DNA of 64,000 bases from the NCBI RefSeq assembly GCF_017161565.1, contig NZ_CP066796.1:248001-312000 (forward strand), read 5' to 3'. Source of the stretch: Erwinia amylovora (lineage in GTDB: Bacteria; Pseudomonadota; Gammaproteobacteria; Enterobacterales; Enterobacteriaceae). The translations under genes and the position numbers were made by a program. The notes under the pieces were generated by a model, which searched no databases, was not told the DNA's origin, and was given only the letters and a program-made list of their open reading frames with translations. Numbering within the stretch: the stretch's first letter is position 1; every line of letters begins with the position of its first letter. Below are positions 53,346 through 63,424 of the stretch, piece after piece.

Positions 53346-53420
53346 TATCTGAAATTTCTCCTCCACAGCTGCCATTCTATAATTGTTTATGTTTAAAACT
53401 CATCGTGCTGCGAGGCCGTC

Positions 53421-53792
53421 ATGTCATTGATTGATCAACTGGCTGAAAAGCATATTCTTGCTGCCCTGCGTCAGGGCGATCTTGATAACTTGCCCGGTAC
53501 AGGGCATACACTGCAACTGGATGATGACTCGCATGTACCCCAGGAGCTGCGTGCCAGCTACCGGATCCTGAAAAATTCTGGCTATCTCCCTCCTGAACTT
53601 GCATTGAGACGAGAAGCGCTGGAGCTTGAGCAGCTGTTACGAAGTGTAGCCGAGCGCGACGAGGAGTATCACCAGCAACTGAAACGCCTGAGCCTTCTGG
53701 AGCTAAAACTTAATCAGGCCGGCATCAGCACTGACTTTCTTCGTGGAGACTACGGTCGACAGGTTAACCGTCGTTTTAGTAAGGGGGAGTAA
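53421..53792 (+). CDS. yhdN: YhdN, DUF1992 protein
   Basis: The 123-residue protein carries the DUF1992 (DnaJ-C28-like) domain: SLIDQLAEKHILAALRQGDL, DNLPGTG and VPQELRASYRILKNSGYLPPE are the core. Its role is unknown. The stop shares a base with the zntR start (TAATG), so the two are coupled, as in E. coli. Confidence 0.93.
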   Translation: MSLIDQLAEKHILAALRQGDLDNLPGTGHTLQLDDDSHVPQELRASYRILKNSGYLPPELALRREALELEQLLRSVAERDEEYHQQLKRLSLLELKLNQAGISTDFLRGDYGRQVNRRFSKGE

Positions 53793-54205
53793 TGTATCGA
53801 ATTGGACAACTGGCGAAGCTGGCTAACGTCACGCCAGATACCATCCGTTTTTATGAAAAACAGCAGATGATGGACCATGAAGTCAGGACGCAAGGCGGTT
53901 TTCGTCTCTACAGTGATAACGATCTTCAGCGTCTCAAGTTCATCCGTCACGCCAGGCATCTGGGTTTCAGACTGGAGGCTATTCGAGAGCTGTTATCGAT
54001 CCGTGTCGATCCTGAACACCACACATGCCATCAGTCAAAATCCATCGTACAGAAAAGGCTCGACGAAGTTGAAGCCATGCTCGACGAGCTGAAACATATG
54101 CAGCGATCGTTGAAGAGACTGAATGATGCCTGTTGCGGGACTGCGCATAGCAGCGTTTATTGTTCCATCCTGGATGCCTTAGAAAAGGGGGCCTCCACAA
54201 CTTAA
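53792..54205 (+). CDS. zntR: ZntR, zinc-responsive MerR-family activator
   Basis: ZntR activates the zinc exporter gene zntA when zinc is in excess. The 137-residue protein has the MerR winged helix at 1-70 (YRIGQLAKLANVTPDTIRFYE), the dimer coiled coil, and all five zinc ligands of E. coli ZntR at the same numbers: Cys79, Cys114, Cys115, His119 and Cys124. It overlaps yhdN by one base. zntA is not in this window. Confidence 0.97.
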   Translation: MYRIGQLAKLANVTPDTIRFYEKQQMMDHEVRTQGGFRLYSDNDLQRLKFIRHARHLGFRLEAIRELLSIRVDPEHHTCHQSKSIVQKRLDEVEAMLDELKHMQRSLKRLNDACCGTAHSSVYCSILDALEKGASTT

Positions 54206-54279
54206 GTTCACGCGGATGATTGAAATTTTCCCATTGCGGGCCTATATTCTCAACCGTCATCATCTAACAGGAAGAGTCT

Positions 54280-54504
54280 ATGACTGTCTACCAACATAAA
54301 AAGGGCATCATCCGCGATAATGCGATAGAAGCATTGCTGCGCGATCCTTTATTCAAACCCCGGCTTGAAGTCAATCAAAAAGGCAAAGGCAGCTACCGGC
54401 GTAAAGAAAAGCATGAAAAAAAAACGGGTTGGGAGGCCAGCGGTAAGTTAACAATCAGTGTATTTACCTCTGGCTTTCCGCTTCTCCTGGCTGAAGCATA
54501 TTAG
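54280..54504 (+). CDS. arfA: ArfA, alternative ribosome-rescue factor
   Basis: ArfA recruits RF2 to ribosomes stalled on non-stop mRNA when trans-translation fails. The 74-residue reading frame has the N-terminal core [20 protein letters not shown] and the basic [14 protein letters not shown] stretch. As in E. coli, the 3' end carries a hairpin (54435-54475) at codons 52 onward, where mRNA cleavage or termination yields a shorter active protein; the hydrophobic tail [11 protein letters not shown] would be a degradation signal. CAGGAAGAG precedes the ATG. Confidence 0.93.
   Translation: MTVYQHKKGIIRDNAIEALLRDPLFKPRLEVNQKGKGSYRRKEKHEKKTGWEASGKLTISVFTSGFPLLLAEAY
54435..54475 (+). promoter_or_regulatory. 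arfA 3' hairpin (RNase III / tmRNA control element)
   Basis: Arms 54435-54447 and 54463-54475 pair over 13 positions with one C-T mismatch and terminal G-T pairs (core CCAG-c-GGTAA with TTACC-t-CTGG), loop 15 bases. In E. coli the matching hairpin makes arfA mRNA non-stop, so that tmRNA represses ArfA. Confidence 0.8.
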
Positions 54505-54684
54505 TCACCCGAACTTAATGGATTGGAATTTTGTGTACAGTGGCATACGTCCTTCGTGCAGCGTATTGAGCTCTTAAAATTAATCCCGGCCTTCGTATCA
54601 TCAAAAACCGACATTGAGTTATCAGGGGCTGTCTTGTCATAGCTACCGCGCACGCCGGCGGAGCTCGTGGATCCATGGCCGCCA

Positions 54685-56415
54685 TCAACTATCTTTCAGG
54701 TTTTCGACCGCCGACAAGGTGACCTCTCCATCATGTTTGAATTGCTGTGAGGCCAGAGCTATTATCAGGTTGGAATAATAATCAGTGGCACGATAATTAA
54801 TATTTTTTCTGAACCTGGAATAGTTGCGATAATATTCTAAAAAAACATTAATTTGTTCAGTTTGGTTTCCCTCAGCAGGATAAGTTGGAATGTGTACCAG
54901 GATATCTTTAATCTGTATTGATATATTTTCCCAACGATTTGAAATATAGAATTCAATATCATCTTTTAAATGGGATAAACGATCTTCGGCAAAACTCAGT
55001 TGGTCAACAATGCATGAATGATTAAGGGCAGTGGCTGGAAGCTGCTCGCAAACCGGTTCTCTCTTTATTTCAAACAGATCTGTAGTATCGGTAAAGTAGT
55101 GGGCTAATTCGTGAATAATAATATTAGAAGCATCTACGGTGCAAAGCTTAAAGAAGTCTTCTGTAAGGATGATATTGAGTTTATCATATCCAATCTTGGG
55201 AAGAATTTGATCGCCCACTGTTGCTATCAGAGGGGATAATGCATTTTCCTTTTCATAGATTTCCGTATCTTTATTTTTATTGGCATAAATAAAGTTCAGG
55301 CAGTTATTATTATACCGGTCACAACCTCTTTCGAGGTAATTCCGCATTTTTGCCAAATTCACCATTAACCTGTTAATAAAAACACTGTCTTGATTTATAT
55401 CAACTATGAAGGGTTGCACCAGCTCATCTTCAATTTGTTCCTTAAACAGATGATTTTCTTCCAAGAAGTTTTTATGTTCAGATGGATGCATGTTTTCCAC
55501 ATCAGCATATAGATGGGAAAGCAACACCATGCCGGTGTAGTCATCCATAACTGGTCGAATATTGTTATCTCTGTTAGACGATTTCAGAAGTAATGTTATA
55601 GCTGAATCGACAATTTTTACGGTATTGCTTATAACTAATTTAAGGTAATCAAAATGACGCTCATTGATTTCCTTCAGAGTAGAAAGGTCTCTCGCTATGA
55701 TTTCAAAAATAAATAAATCACTTTTTCTCTTTATAAATTGATTTTCCATCAATTGTCGTTCGGCTAAATAGTTTTTCTTTGGCGCTGATGATTGTGGAAC
55801 TTGCCGACGACTATGCCTGACGCCATCAGACTTGCTGTTATCGCGCAGGCCGTCACTGCCGAACGCGTCATTCAGCATTGCGGCACTGCCACAATCTGGC
55901 ATCATCGGATCAACAGGCGGCCCCTCCGGGTAAGGTTGCGCCGGGTTAACTTCCTGTCTGTCGATATCCTCGGGTCCTGCATAACATTGATACCCCACAA
56001 CACCGGCTCCTGTCAGTATGCCCGCCCCAACCAGGAAACGTTTGAAAAGTCCCCCTTTCCATCCGCCGGGAATGGATTGTTTATTCCGGGATGTGTGTAA
56101 TGATTCTGCCTGCAAGCGCAATGCTTCACCTTCACAAATTATCTCAGTCAGTGAAATAACCTCCGGGCCATCATCTTCCCCGGCAGTTCGACCCGGTGAC
56201 CACAGGGACTGACATGGGCCAGCCAGCATCCCGCTTAGATCACTGCGTCCTTCAGTTGCGAAACTTTCTTCTTTGCTGTTATCAACTTTTCCGATTTGAT
56301 AAGTAAGGGGACGAGGAACTTTATTATTGTGGTAAAAGGGATCTTTAACGTCATGCTTGTCAAATGTCGTTAAGGGAGGCATTCGAGGCAAATCATGACG
56401 AACATTTACGGGCAT
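54685..56415 (-). CDS. Orphan membrane-anchored protein with HELAH zinc-protease motif
   Basis: I do not recognise a named family. The 576-residue product has a polar, Pro-rich N-terminal part (1-120), one probable membrane segment at about 123-143 (FKRFLVGAGILTGAGVVGY) preceded by basic residues, a Pro/Asp/Ser-rich linker (145-215), and a helical C-terminal domain (215-576). In it, NIIIHELAHYFTDTTD at 431-446 gives a HExxH zincin motif with His435, Glu436, His439 and downstream Asp443 and Asp446; HExxH followed by Thr-x-Asp recalls the aspzincin (M35-like) group. The C-terminal two thirds is much richer in AT than its neighbours, a sign of transfer. It is inserted between arfA and mscL, which are adjacent in E. 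coli. A secreted effector or toxin is one idea; none is shown. Confidence 0.82.
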   Translation of the reverse strand: MPVNVRHDLPRMPPLTTFDKHDVKDPFYHNNKVPRPLTYQIGKVDNSKEESFATEGRSDLSGMLAGPCQSLWSPGRTAGEDDGPEVISLTEIICEGEALRLQAESLHTSRNKQSIPGGWKGGLFKRFLVGAGILTGAGVVGYQCYAGPEDIDRQEVNPAQPYPEGPPVDPMMPDCGSAAMLNDAFGSDGLRDNSKSDGVRHSRRQVPQSSAPKKNYLAERQLMENQFIKRKSDLFIFEIIARDLSTLKEINERHFDYLKLVISNTVKIVDSAITLLLKSSNRDNNIRPVMDDYTGMVLLSHLYADVENMHPSEHKNFLEENHLFKEQIEDELVQPFIVDINQDSVFINRLMVNLAKMRNYLERGCDRYNNNCLNFIYANKNKDTEIYEKENALSPLIATVGDQILPKIGYDKLNIILTEDFFKLCTVDASNIIIHELAHYFTDTTDLFEIKREPVCEQLPATALNHSCIVDQLSFAEDRLSHLKDDIEFYISNRWENISIQIKDILVHIPTYPAEGNQTEQINVFLEYYRNYSRFRKNINYRATDYYSNLIIALASQQFKHDGEVTLSAVENLKDS

Positions 56416-56819
56416 GACACTACTCCTGTGGTTGCGCTATGCATATCGTCAGCAGTGGACAACAATCCTGTTCATTATGGCGTGGCCCGTTCGGAGGCTT
56501 TAATACTGAGGCCTGTGGACGCGGCTGTGTTGGCGGGGTCAATTGTGAAGTTATTAATATAATGGAAGAAATCTGGCTGGGCCAGATGCCAGGTTTTTTT
56601 GGCACGTTTTATGACAAACGCATTTCTCTGCGCACTGAAGACCGATTCTGCCACCGTAGGATCCCATCGTCCCTACGACCGTGGGTAGCTGGTGACGAGC
56701 GACCGCTGATAATTGAGCACCCAGGCAGGTATATCGCGTCGTGCAGATGGGTTAATCCGCTGCATACGCGTGGAGAGTTTGTCTGACGCCACAGGCATAA
56801 TACGGGGAAAATGGAAAAT
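56416..56819. other. Region between the HELAH-protein gene and mscL
   Basis: The 476 bases up to mscL contain the upstream region of the HELAH-protein gene and the mscL terminator. A plus-strand open frame at 56439-56786 has no ribosome site and no recognisable domain. No hrp box (GGAACC-N16-CCACnnA) was found on the minus strand upstream of 56415. The right edge of the insertion probably lies here. Confidence 0.5.
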
Positions 56820-56842
56820 CCTGTCAGCAAAGTGCTGACAGG
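56820..56842 (-). terminator. Terminator hairpin of mscL
   Basis: A perfect 10-bp stem (CCTGTCAGCA at 56820-56829, TGCTGACAGG at 56833-56842) with a 3-base loop lies about 50 bases past the mscL stop. On the minus strand it is followed by ATTTTCCATTTTCC, a broken T-run. Confidence 0.75.
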
Positions 56843-56891
56843 TTTGTGGTAATTTATCTTGTTACAACGCTCGTTACCGGCTGACAGAGCA

Positions 56892-57305
56892 TTACTGAGT
56901 TTTGCCGTTTTGCTCTTTCAGCAAATCGCGGATCTCACTCAGCAAACTTTCTTCCGCAGAAGGTTTTGGCGCAGGCTTCTCAACTTCTTTCTTCGTATAC
57001 AGCCTGTTCATCAGCTTGATGGCCATAAAAATGGCAAATGCAACGATGATGAAATCAAACACCGTCTGTAAAAACACACCGTATTCCATAATTACCGCAG
57101 GTGCAGCACCATCAGCAGGTTTTAATACCCAGTTGAACTGTTTGAAGTCAACGCCGCCAATCAGTAATCCCAGCGGCGGCATGATGATGTTTGCCACCAG
57201 TGAAGAGACGATTTTACCAAAAGCTGCGCCGATAATGACACCGACCGCCAGGTCCACCACGTTGCCACGCATAGCAAAATCGCGAAACTCTTTGAATATA
57301 CTCAC
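56892..57305 (-). CDS. mscL: Large-conductance mechanosensitive channel MscL
   Basis: MscL opens under membrane tension to save the cell from hypo-osmotic bursting. The 137-residue protein has the N-terminal helix [22 protein letters not shown]1 with [22 protein letters not shown], a periplasmic loop, TM2 ([19 protein letters not shown]) and the charged C-terminal bundle. Length is as in E. coli. It lies downstream of trkA. Confidence 0.98.
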   Translation of the reverse strand: MSIFKEFRDFAMRGNVVDLAVGVIIGAAFGKIVSSLVANIIMPPLGLLIGGVDFKQFNWVLKPADGAAPAVIMEYGVFLQTVFDFIIVAFAIFMAIKLMNRLYTKKEVEKPAPKPSAEESLLSEIRDLLKEQNGKTQ

Positions 57306-57366
57306 TGTTATCTCCTGTCCTTAAGTTATTTCTAAAGTCTAACAAACGAGGGTACTTTTGCCATAA

Positions 57367-57391
57367 CGATCACAGATTAAATCTGTGATCG
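57367..57391. repeat. 25-bp palindrome between trkA and mscL
   Basis: CGATCACAGATT (57367-57378) and AATCTGTGATCG (57380-57391) are perfect inverted repeats around one A. There is no T-run on either side. It is in the 143-base trkA-mscL gap and could be an operator, a cruciform or an mRNA hairpin. Confidence 0.9.
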
Positions 57392-57448
57392 CGGCCAGTC
57401 TGCTCTCCCGGCGGGTTGCTGCCTGTATTCAGTCATCGCTCAATATGA

Positions 57449-58825
57449 TTAAAGGAAGAAAGGGCTTGGCTGGAAGAGCCTTTCAACATCGGGCACAAAT
57501 TTCTTATCGGTCAGGAACATGATCACATGGTCGCCCTGCTCGATGCGCAAATTGTTGTTGGCAATCATGACATCGTCGCCGCGTACCACTGCCCCGATAA
57601 GGGTTCCCGGTGGCAGCTTGATATCATCAATCTGGCGGCCCACGACTTTCGAGGTGGATTCTTCACCGTGTGCGATGGCCTCGATTGCTTCTGCTACACC
57701 GCGGCGCAATGACGAAACGCCGACGATATCGGCTTTACGAACGTGGCCGAGCAGAGCGGAAATCGTCGCCTGCTGCGGGGAAATCGCAATATCGATTACG
57801 CTGCCCTGCACCAGATCGACGTAGGCGCGGCGCTGGATTAACACCATTGCCTTTTTCGCCCCCATTCGCTTTGCCAGCATCGCGGACATGATGTTAGCTT
57901 CGTCATCGTTGGTGATGGCGATAAACAGATCGATCTGATCGACATGCTCTTCAGCCAGCAGTTCCTGATCGGAAGCGTCACCGTAGAAGACGATGGTATT
58001 CTGTAAATTCTCAGCCAGTTCGGCAGCGCGCTGCTGATCGCGTTCGATCAGCTTGACGCTGTAATGCTTTTCCAGCCGCTGGGCCAAACCGAAACCGATG
58101 TTCCCGCCGCCGACAATCATAATGCGCTTATAGGGTTTTTCAAGCCGCTGGTACTCACTCATCACGGCGCGAATATGCTGGCTGGCGGCGATAAAGAAGA
58201 CTTCGTCGCCCGCTTCGATGATGGTTGAACCCTGAGGACGAATCGGACGATCCTGACGGAAAATGGCGGCAACACGGGTATCAATATGCGGCATATGTTC
58301 ACGCATTACCGACAGGGCATTACCGACCAGGGGGCCGCCGTAGTAGGCTTTAACGACTGCCAGGCTGACTTTGCCTTCGGCGAAGTTAACCACCTGCAGT
58401 GCTCCCGGGTATTCAATCAGGCGGTAGATGCTGTCAATGACCAGCTGTTCGGGTGAGATAAGGTGGTCAATGGGCACGGCTTCAGGAATAAATAGCTTAT
58501 CGGCATCACGTATGTAGTCCGGCGCACGGATGCGGGCAATGCGGTTTGGCGTGTTAAACAGCGAATAGGCAACCTGGCAAGCCACCATATTGGTTTCGTC
58601 AGAGTTAGTGACTGCCACCAGCATGTCCGCATCTTCGGCACCCGCTTCGCGCAGCACCCGAGGGTGAGAACCGTGCCCCTGAACCACGCGCAGATCGAAC
58701 TTGTCCTGCAACTGACGCAGGCGCAGAGCATCGGTATCGACCAGGGTGATATCGTTGTTTTCTCCGACCAGGTTTTCAGCGAGGGTACCGCCGACCTGTC
58801 CTGCACCAAGAATGATAATTTTCAT
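57449..58825 (-). CDS. trkA: TrkA, NAD-binding regulator of potassium uptake
   Basis: TrkA is the cytosolic gating ring of the TrkG/TrkH potassium transporters. The 458-residue protein is a tandem of RCK domains, each opening with a Rossmann nucleotide motif ([13 protein letters not shown] at the start and [13 protein letters not shown] near residue 235) and followed by an RCK-C domain. Length equals E. coli TrkA. It follows rsmB on the same strand. Confidence 0.98.
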   Translation of the reverse strand: MKIIILGAGQVGGTLAENLVGENNDITLVDTDALRLRQLQDKFDLRVVQGHGSHPRVLREAGAEDADMLVAVTNSDETNMVACQVAYSLFNTPNRIARIRAPDYIRDADKLFIPEAVPIDHLISPEQLVIDSIYRLIEYPGALQVVNFAEGKVSLAVVKAYYGGPLVGNALSVMREHMPHIDTRVAAIFRQDRPIRPQGSTIIEAGDEVFFIAASQHIRAVMSEYQRLEKPYKRIMIVGGGNIGFGLAQRLEKHYSVKLIERDQQRAAELAENLQNTIVFYGDASDQELLAEEHVDQIDLFIAITNDDEANIMSAMLAKRMGAKKAMVLIQRRAYVDLVQGSVIDIAISPQQATISALLGHVRKADIVGVSSLRRGVAEAIEAIAHGEESTSKVVGRQIDDIKLPPGTLIGAVVRGDDVMIANNNLRIEQGDHVIMFLTDKKFVPDVERLFQPSPFFL

Positions 58826-58883
58826 TGTGCTTCAATCTGTTGGTTGCGTCCGATGGTGGGGCCGTGTAGCGGTACCACCTCTG

Positions 58884-60173
58884 TCACTGTTTTACCAGTT
58901 TCGCGTAGTAGAAACCGTCACCGCCATCCACTTGTGGCAAGACCTGAATCCCGGGTTGAGTCAGATCGCCAGTCGCGACCAAAGCGGCATTGGCATGGCG
59001 CTGCAAAAACTGACTTATCTGCAGATGGTTCTCTTCGGGCAGCACCGAGCAGGTCGCATAAAGCATCGTGCCTCCGGATTTCAGATGTGGCCACACCGCA
59101 TCCAGTATTTGCTGTTGCAGCGCTGCCAGCTCCGCGATATCGCGGTCGCGGCGCAGCCATTTTATATCCGGATGACGGCGGATCACCCCGGTTGCTGAAC
59201 AGGGAGCATCCAGCAGGATACGATCGAATAGCGTGTCTCCACACCATGCCGCTGGCGTACGGCCATCGCCGAGCTTAACCTCTGCCTGCATATTAAGGCG
59301 TTGTAAATTCTCAGTAATTCTAGTCAGGCGTTGGGCGTCAACATCCACTGCCAATACGTTTGCCTGAGGTGCCGCTTCCAGAATATGCGTGGTTTTCCCC
59401 CCGGGGGCTGCACAAAGATCAAGGATTTGCTCACCGTTTTGTGGGGCGAGCAGCGCCACGCATCCCTGGGCTGAAGCATCCTGTACGGTCACCCAGCCCT
59501 GGTCGAAACCTGGAAGCTGGTGCACGGTGCACGGTGACTCCAGCCGCAACGCATCGCAGTGCAGAGGATGGGAAAAAGCCTGTTTACCGCTCTCCTCCAG
59601 CAACGCCAGCCAGGCATCCCGGCTGTGGTACTGGCGGTTGACGCGCAGCCACATCGGCGGGCGCTGATTATTCGCTGCCACAATTTGCTGCCACTGCTCC
59701 GGCCAGGCACGCTTCAGGCGTTCCAGCAACCATTTCGGATGCAGATACTGCTGGTCACCGTCGTTCATTTGCTGCATCAGTTGGTCCTGCTGGCGCTGGA
59801 ACTGGCGCAGTACGCCGTTGATCAGCCCTTTCAGCTGCGGGCGTTTCAGCGCTACGGCACCTTCCACCGTTTCGGCCAGTGCCGCATGGGGCGGAATGCG
59901 CGTGAACATCAGCTGATAGAGCCCGACCATGATCAGGAAGTGGATCGCACGCTGTTTGCCGGTCATCGGGCGCGACATCAGCTTGCTGATAACCCACTCC
60001 AGCTGCGGCAAGGTACGCAATACGCCATAGCAAAGTTCCTGCACCAGGGCAGCATCTTTGTCGTCAACGCATTTTTGCGCGGCAGGCAGCACGTTACTGA
60101 GCGACTGCCCTTGTTCGACAACCTGTTCAATAGTCCGGGCGGCGATGCAGCGTAGATTAGTCATTTTTTTCAT
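58884..60173 (-). CDS. rsmB: 16S rRNA m5C967 methyltransferase RsmB
   Basis: RsmB methylates C967 of 16S rRNA. The 429-residue protein has an N-terminal NusB-like domain (about 1-140, [19 protein letters not shown]) and a C-terminal Rossmann methyltransferase with the SAM motif [16 protein letters not shown] and two cysteines, in [10 protein letters not shown] and in [11 protein letters not shown]. The start [12 protein letters not shown] fits the family; an in-frame start at 60254 inside fmt is rejected. It follows fmt on the minus strand. Confidence 0.97.
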   Translation of the reverse strand: MKKMTNLRCIAARTIEQVVEQGQSLSNVLPAAQKCVDDKDAALVQELCYGVLRTLPQLEWVISKLMSRPMTGKQRAIHFLIMVGLYQLMFTRIPPHAALAETVEGAVALKRPQLKGLINGVLRQFQRQQDQLMQQMNDGDQQYLHPKWLLERLKRAWPEQWQQIVAANNQRPPMWLRVNRQYHSRDAWLALLEESGKQAFSHPLHCDALRLESPCTVHQLPGFDQGWVTVQDASAQGCVALLAPQNGEQILDLCAAPGGKTTHILEAAPQANVLAVDVDAQRLTRITENLQRLNMQAEVKLGDGRTPAAWCGDTLFDRILLDAPCSATGVIRRHPDIKWLRRDRDIAELAALQQQILDAVWPHLKSGGTMLYATCSVLPEENHLQISQFLQRHANAALVATGDLTQPGIQVLPQVDGGDGFYYAKLVKQ

Positions 60174-60223
60174 TGAGGATTCACAATTCTGACGATGACC
60201 CGGCATCAAGGCCGGGCAACGTA

Positions 60224-61171
60224 TCAGGCAATTATATTGCCAGGGGTAAACCATTCACGGCGCGAGTTAAGCAGATCCTGAGCCTTCATCGCCTTTTTAC
60301 CTGCAGGCTGTAACTCTTCAATATTCAACACGCCATCGGCAGTAACTACCTGAATACCCTGCTTATCGGCTTGCAGGACCTCGCCCGGCTGACGGCCGCT
60401 GACAGCAGGCAGAACGGAAGCTTTCCACACCTTCACCGGCTGCTCGTCGATAACAAAGTAGCTCACAGGCCAGGGATTAAAGGCACGAATACAACGTTCC
60501 AACTGAGCGGCAGAAAGCGACCAGTCGAGGCGGGACTCTTCTTTACTGAGCTTGTCCGCGTAGCTGACCTTCGCTTCATCCTGCACTTGCGGTTGAGCGC
60601 TACCGTCTGCCAGCTGTGCCAGCGTGGATATCAAACCTGCCGGGCCGAGGTCGGCTAATTTATCGTACAGCGTGGCGCTGGTATCAGTAGCGTCGATCGG
60701 GCAGGCCAGCTTATGCAGCATATCCCCGGTATCCAGCCCGATATCCATCTGCATGATGGTGACCCCGGTCTCGGCGTCACCCGCCCACAGCGAGCGCTGG
60801 ATTGGTGCAGCACCGCGCCAACGGGGCAGCAGGGAGCCGTGCACGTTTATGCAGCCGAGGCGCGGCATATCCAGCACGGCTTTTGGCAGGATAAGCCCGT
60901 AGGCCACCACCACCATGACGTCGGCGTTCAGAGCGGCAACCCGCTGCTGATTTTCTTCAGGGCGCAGCGATGAAGGTTGAAAGACGGGTATATGATGCTG
61001 CTCGGCCAGCTGTTTTACCGGACTTGCGGTGAGCTTGTTACCCCGGCCAGCAGGACGGTCAGGTTGAGTAAAAACGCCAACCACCCGATGCCCGGAAGAC
61101 AACAGCGCGTCAAGATGACGCGCTGCAAAGTCAGGCGTGCCGGCAAAAATGATATTTAATGAATCGGACAC
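60224..61171 (-). CDS. fmt: Methionyl-tRNA formyltransferase
   Basis: Fmt formylates the initiator Met-tRNA with 10-formyl-THF. The 315-residue protein has [18 protein letters not shown] at the start and the catalytic/folate region [19 protein letters not shown], then the C-terminal tRNA-binding domain. It follows def by 23 bases, the usual def-fmt-rsmB-trkA order. Confidence 0.98.
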   Translation of the reverse strand: MSDSLNIIFAGTPDFAARHLDALLSSGHRVVGVFTQPDRPAGRGNKLTASPVKQLAEQHHIPVFQPSSLRPEENQQRVAALNADVMVVVAYGLILPKAVLDMPRLGCINVHGSLLPRWRGAAPIQRSLWAGDAETGVTIMQMDIGLDTGDMLHKLACPIDATDTSATLYDKLADLGPAGLISTLAQLADGSAQPQVQDEAKVSYADKLSKEESRLDWSLSAAQLERCIRAFNPWPVSYFVIDEQPVKVWKASVLPAVSGRQPGEVLQADKQGIQVVTADGVLNIEELQPAGKKAMKAQDLLNSRREWFTPGNIIA

Positions 61172-61194
61172 ATTTTACCCTTCAGTCGACGCAC

Positions 61195-61704
61195 TCAGTC
61201 GCGTGTGTTCTGGCGATGCAGTTTTTCCAGCTTCTGACGGATACGCTGACGTTTCATCGGCGACAGGTAATCAATGAACAGCTTGCCGACCAGATGGTCC
61301 AGCTCGTGCTGAATACAAATGGCCAGCAGACCATCAGCTTCCAGCTCGAAACTGTTGCCGTCACGATCCAGCGCGCGGATTTTGACTTTCTCGGCGCGAG
61401 GCACCAGCGCACGCTGTTCAGGGATAGACAAACAGCCTTCTTCAATACCTGTTTCACCGCTCTGTTCCAGCAGCTCCGGGTTGATTAACACCAGCCGTTC
61501 ATCGCGACTCTCGGAGACGTCGATAACGATGATGCGCTGATGGATATCGACTTGGGTGGCGGCCAGCCCAATGCCTTCTTCGGCGTACATGGTTTCGAAC
61601 ATATCATCGACGATACGCTGAATATTCGCATTCACTTCTTTAACGGGTTTCGCAACGATGCGCAGGCGCTCGTCAGGAAAATGTAATACTTGTAAAACGG
61701 ACAT
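61195..61704 (-). CDS. def: Peptide deformylase
   Basis: Def removes the formyl group from nascent proteins. The 169-residue metalloenzyme has all three motifs: GIGLAATQ at 44-51, EEGCLS at 88-93 (metal Cys91) and HELDH at 133-137. It opens the def-fmt-rsmB unit and is divergent from dprA with a gap of about 125 bases. Confidence 0.98.
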   Translation of the reverse strand: MSVLQVLHFPDERLRIVAKPVKEVNANIQRIVDDMFETMYAEEGIGLAATQVDIHQRIIVIDVSESRDERLVLINPELLEQSGETGIEEGCLSIPEQRALVPRAEKVKIRALDRDGNSFELEADGLLAICIQHELDHLVGKLFIDYLSPMKRQRIRQKLEKLHRQNTRD

Positions 61705-61829
61705 AAATTTCCAGATCTGTATTCAAGGGTTGAAAGGTTTATTTCTCTTATTGTAGACATTTCGTGCGGCGATTGACAGCATTCAAGACGCTAACCTTCA
61801 GGGAGAAGGGACAAATCAGGGAGAAGATC

Positions 61830-62954
61830 ATGTCGCAGGTCGAGTGTGCGTTAAGGCTTTCAGCGGTGCCCGGCTTATCCAGTTCGCAGCGGCTGGAGAT
61901 GATGAGCAAGCTACTGGATTTCACTACCCCTGCTGCCCGCCAGCTTGCAACATTGGGGCTGTCGGCTAGGCAACAACGGGCATTCCTTGACTACGATGCC
62001 GATGTCATCGTGCAAAGTTTTCGCTGGCTGGAATCCCCCCTGCATCATTTTTTGACGCCACGCGACCCCTGTTACCCTGAGCAGCTTAAAGCGATCGGTA
62101 ACTTTCCGCTGATGCTGTTTGTTGCGGGCGATCCGACTTTACTGGCATCACCGCAGCTGGCGATAGTGGGTAGCCGCCACTGCTCGCACTATGGCCGCGA
62201 GTGGGGAAGCTGGTTCAGTCAGGCGCTGGCATTAAGTGGTTTAACTATCACCAGCGGGCTGGCATTAGGTATTGACGGTATCGCCCACCGTGCGGTGCTG
62301 GAAGTACAGGGAAAAACCCTCGCGGTACTGGGAAGTGGACTGGAAGCGATCTACCCGCGACAGCATCAGCTGCTGGCACAGCAAATTGTTAATAGCGGCG
62401 GAACGCTGGTCTCTGAGTTTCCGCTATCGGTGAAACCTCTGCCCGCGCATTTTCCCCGGCGCAACAGAATTATCAGCGGCCTGAGTCGCGGGGTACTGGT
62501 GGTAGAAGCGACGCTACGCAGTGGTTCACTGGTGACTGCAAAGCTGGCGTTGGAACAGAACCGTAACCTGTATGCGCTACCCGGGGCGCTGGGTAACCCG
62601 GGCAGTGAAGGAACCCACTGGTTGATCCAACAAGGGGCATTATTGGTTGCGCACCCTAATAATATTCTGGAAGAGATGCACAGTGGCTTCTCGTGGCTAC
62701 CCGTTATAACGCCGCTCACAAACAATTCAGGCGCGGGCAACAATCCTCCATTGCCATTTCCCGATGTGTTGGCTAACGTAGGAGATGAGGTTACACCTGT
62801 TGACGTTGTCGCTGAACGTGCCGGCCAACCTGTGCCAGCCATCGTAGCGAAGCTGCTTGAGTTGGAGTTAGCAGGGTGGATCGCAGCTGTACCCGGCGGC
62901 TATGTCCGATTGAGGAGGGCAAGCCATGTTCGACGTACTCATGTACTTATTTGA
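61830..62954 (+). CDS. dprA: DprA/Smf, DNA processing protein
   Basis: DprA binds incoming single-stranded DNA and loads RecA in competent bacteria; in E. coli the homologue is called Smf. The 374-residue protein has an N-terminal helical part, the Rossmann DprA domain ([44 protein letters not shown]) and a C-terminal winged helix. The start at [11 protein letters not shown] (61830, after CAGGGAGAAG) matches the family; an in-frame start at 61764 is rejected. It overlaps smg by 29 bases. Confidence 0.96.
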   Translation: MSQVECALRLSAVPGLSSSQRLEMMSKLLDFTTPAARQLATLGLSARQQRAFLDYDADVIVQSFRWLESPLHHFLTPRDPCYPEQLKAIGNFPLMLFVAGDPTLLASPQLAIVGSRHCSHYGREWGSWFSQALALSGLTITSGLALGIDGIAHRAVLEVQGKTLAVLGSGLEAIYPRQHQLLAQQIVNSGGTLVSEFPLSVKPLPAHFPRRNRIISGLSRGVLVVEATLRSGSLVTAKLALEQNRNLYALPGALGNPGSEGTHWLIQQGALLVAHPNNILEEMHSGFSWLPVITPLTNNSGAGNNPPLPFPDVLANVGDEVTPVDVVAERAGQPVPAIVAKLLELELAGWIAAVPGGYVRLRRASHVRRTHVLI

Positions 62955-63399
62955 AACGTATATCCACAATGAAGCAGAAATGCGTGTGGATCAGGATAAG
63001 TTAACTGATGATTTAACCGATGCAGGTTTTCATCGTGAAGATATTTATAATGCGTTGAACTGGTTAGAGAAGTTAGCAGATTACCAGGATGGGCTGGTTG
63101 CTCCGGTTCTGCTGACAACCGATCCGCTGTCTGTGCGTATCTACACCGGGGAAGAGAGTCAGCGTTTGGATGCCAACTGCCGTGGCTTTATTCTGTTCCT
63201 GGAGCAAATTCAGGTGCTGAATCTGGAAACGCGTGAAATGGTTATCGAACGTATCATGGCGCTTGATACCGTGGAGTTTGATCTGGACGATCTCAAATGG
63301 GTGGTGCTGATGGTGTTGTTCAACATCCCGGGATGTGAAAACGCCTATCAGCAAATGGAAGAACTACTTTTTGAAGCTAATGAAGGAATGCTGCACTGA
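62926..63399 (+). CDS. smg: Smg family protein
   Basis: The 157-residue DUF494/Smg protein is conserved and of unknown function. It starts [20 protein letters not shown] and is acidic throughout. The start lies inside the 3' end of dprA with GAGGAGG upstream, so the two are translationally coupled, as in E. coli. Confidence 0.96.
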   Translation: MFDVLMYLFETYIHNEAEMRVDQDKLTDDLTDAGFHREDIYNALNWLEKLADYQDGLVAPVLLTTDPLSVRIYTGEESQRLDANCRGFILFLEQIQVLNLETREMVIERIMALDTVEFDLDDLKWVVLMVLFNIPGCENAYQQMEELLFEANEGMLH

Positions 63400-63424
63400 A
63401 GATTGCCTTCGTGTAAACAATGTG

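Noticed and set aside
54655..54680. Cluster of common restriction sites (GAGCTC, GGATCC, CCATGG) resembling a cloning linker
   Set aside because: The flanks show no vector sequence; chance clustering in a short stretch is the simpler reading.
56416..56600. Possible hrp box ahead of the HELAH-protein gene
   Set aside because: GGAACC-N15/16-CCACnnA was sought on the minus strand; only CCACAGG-type fragments without a matching upstream half were found.
56439..56786. Plus-strand open frame of 115 codons upstream of mscL
   Set aside because: No ribosome site, mixed composition and no family resemblance; could be a relic but cannot be supported.
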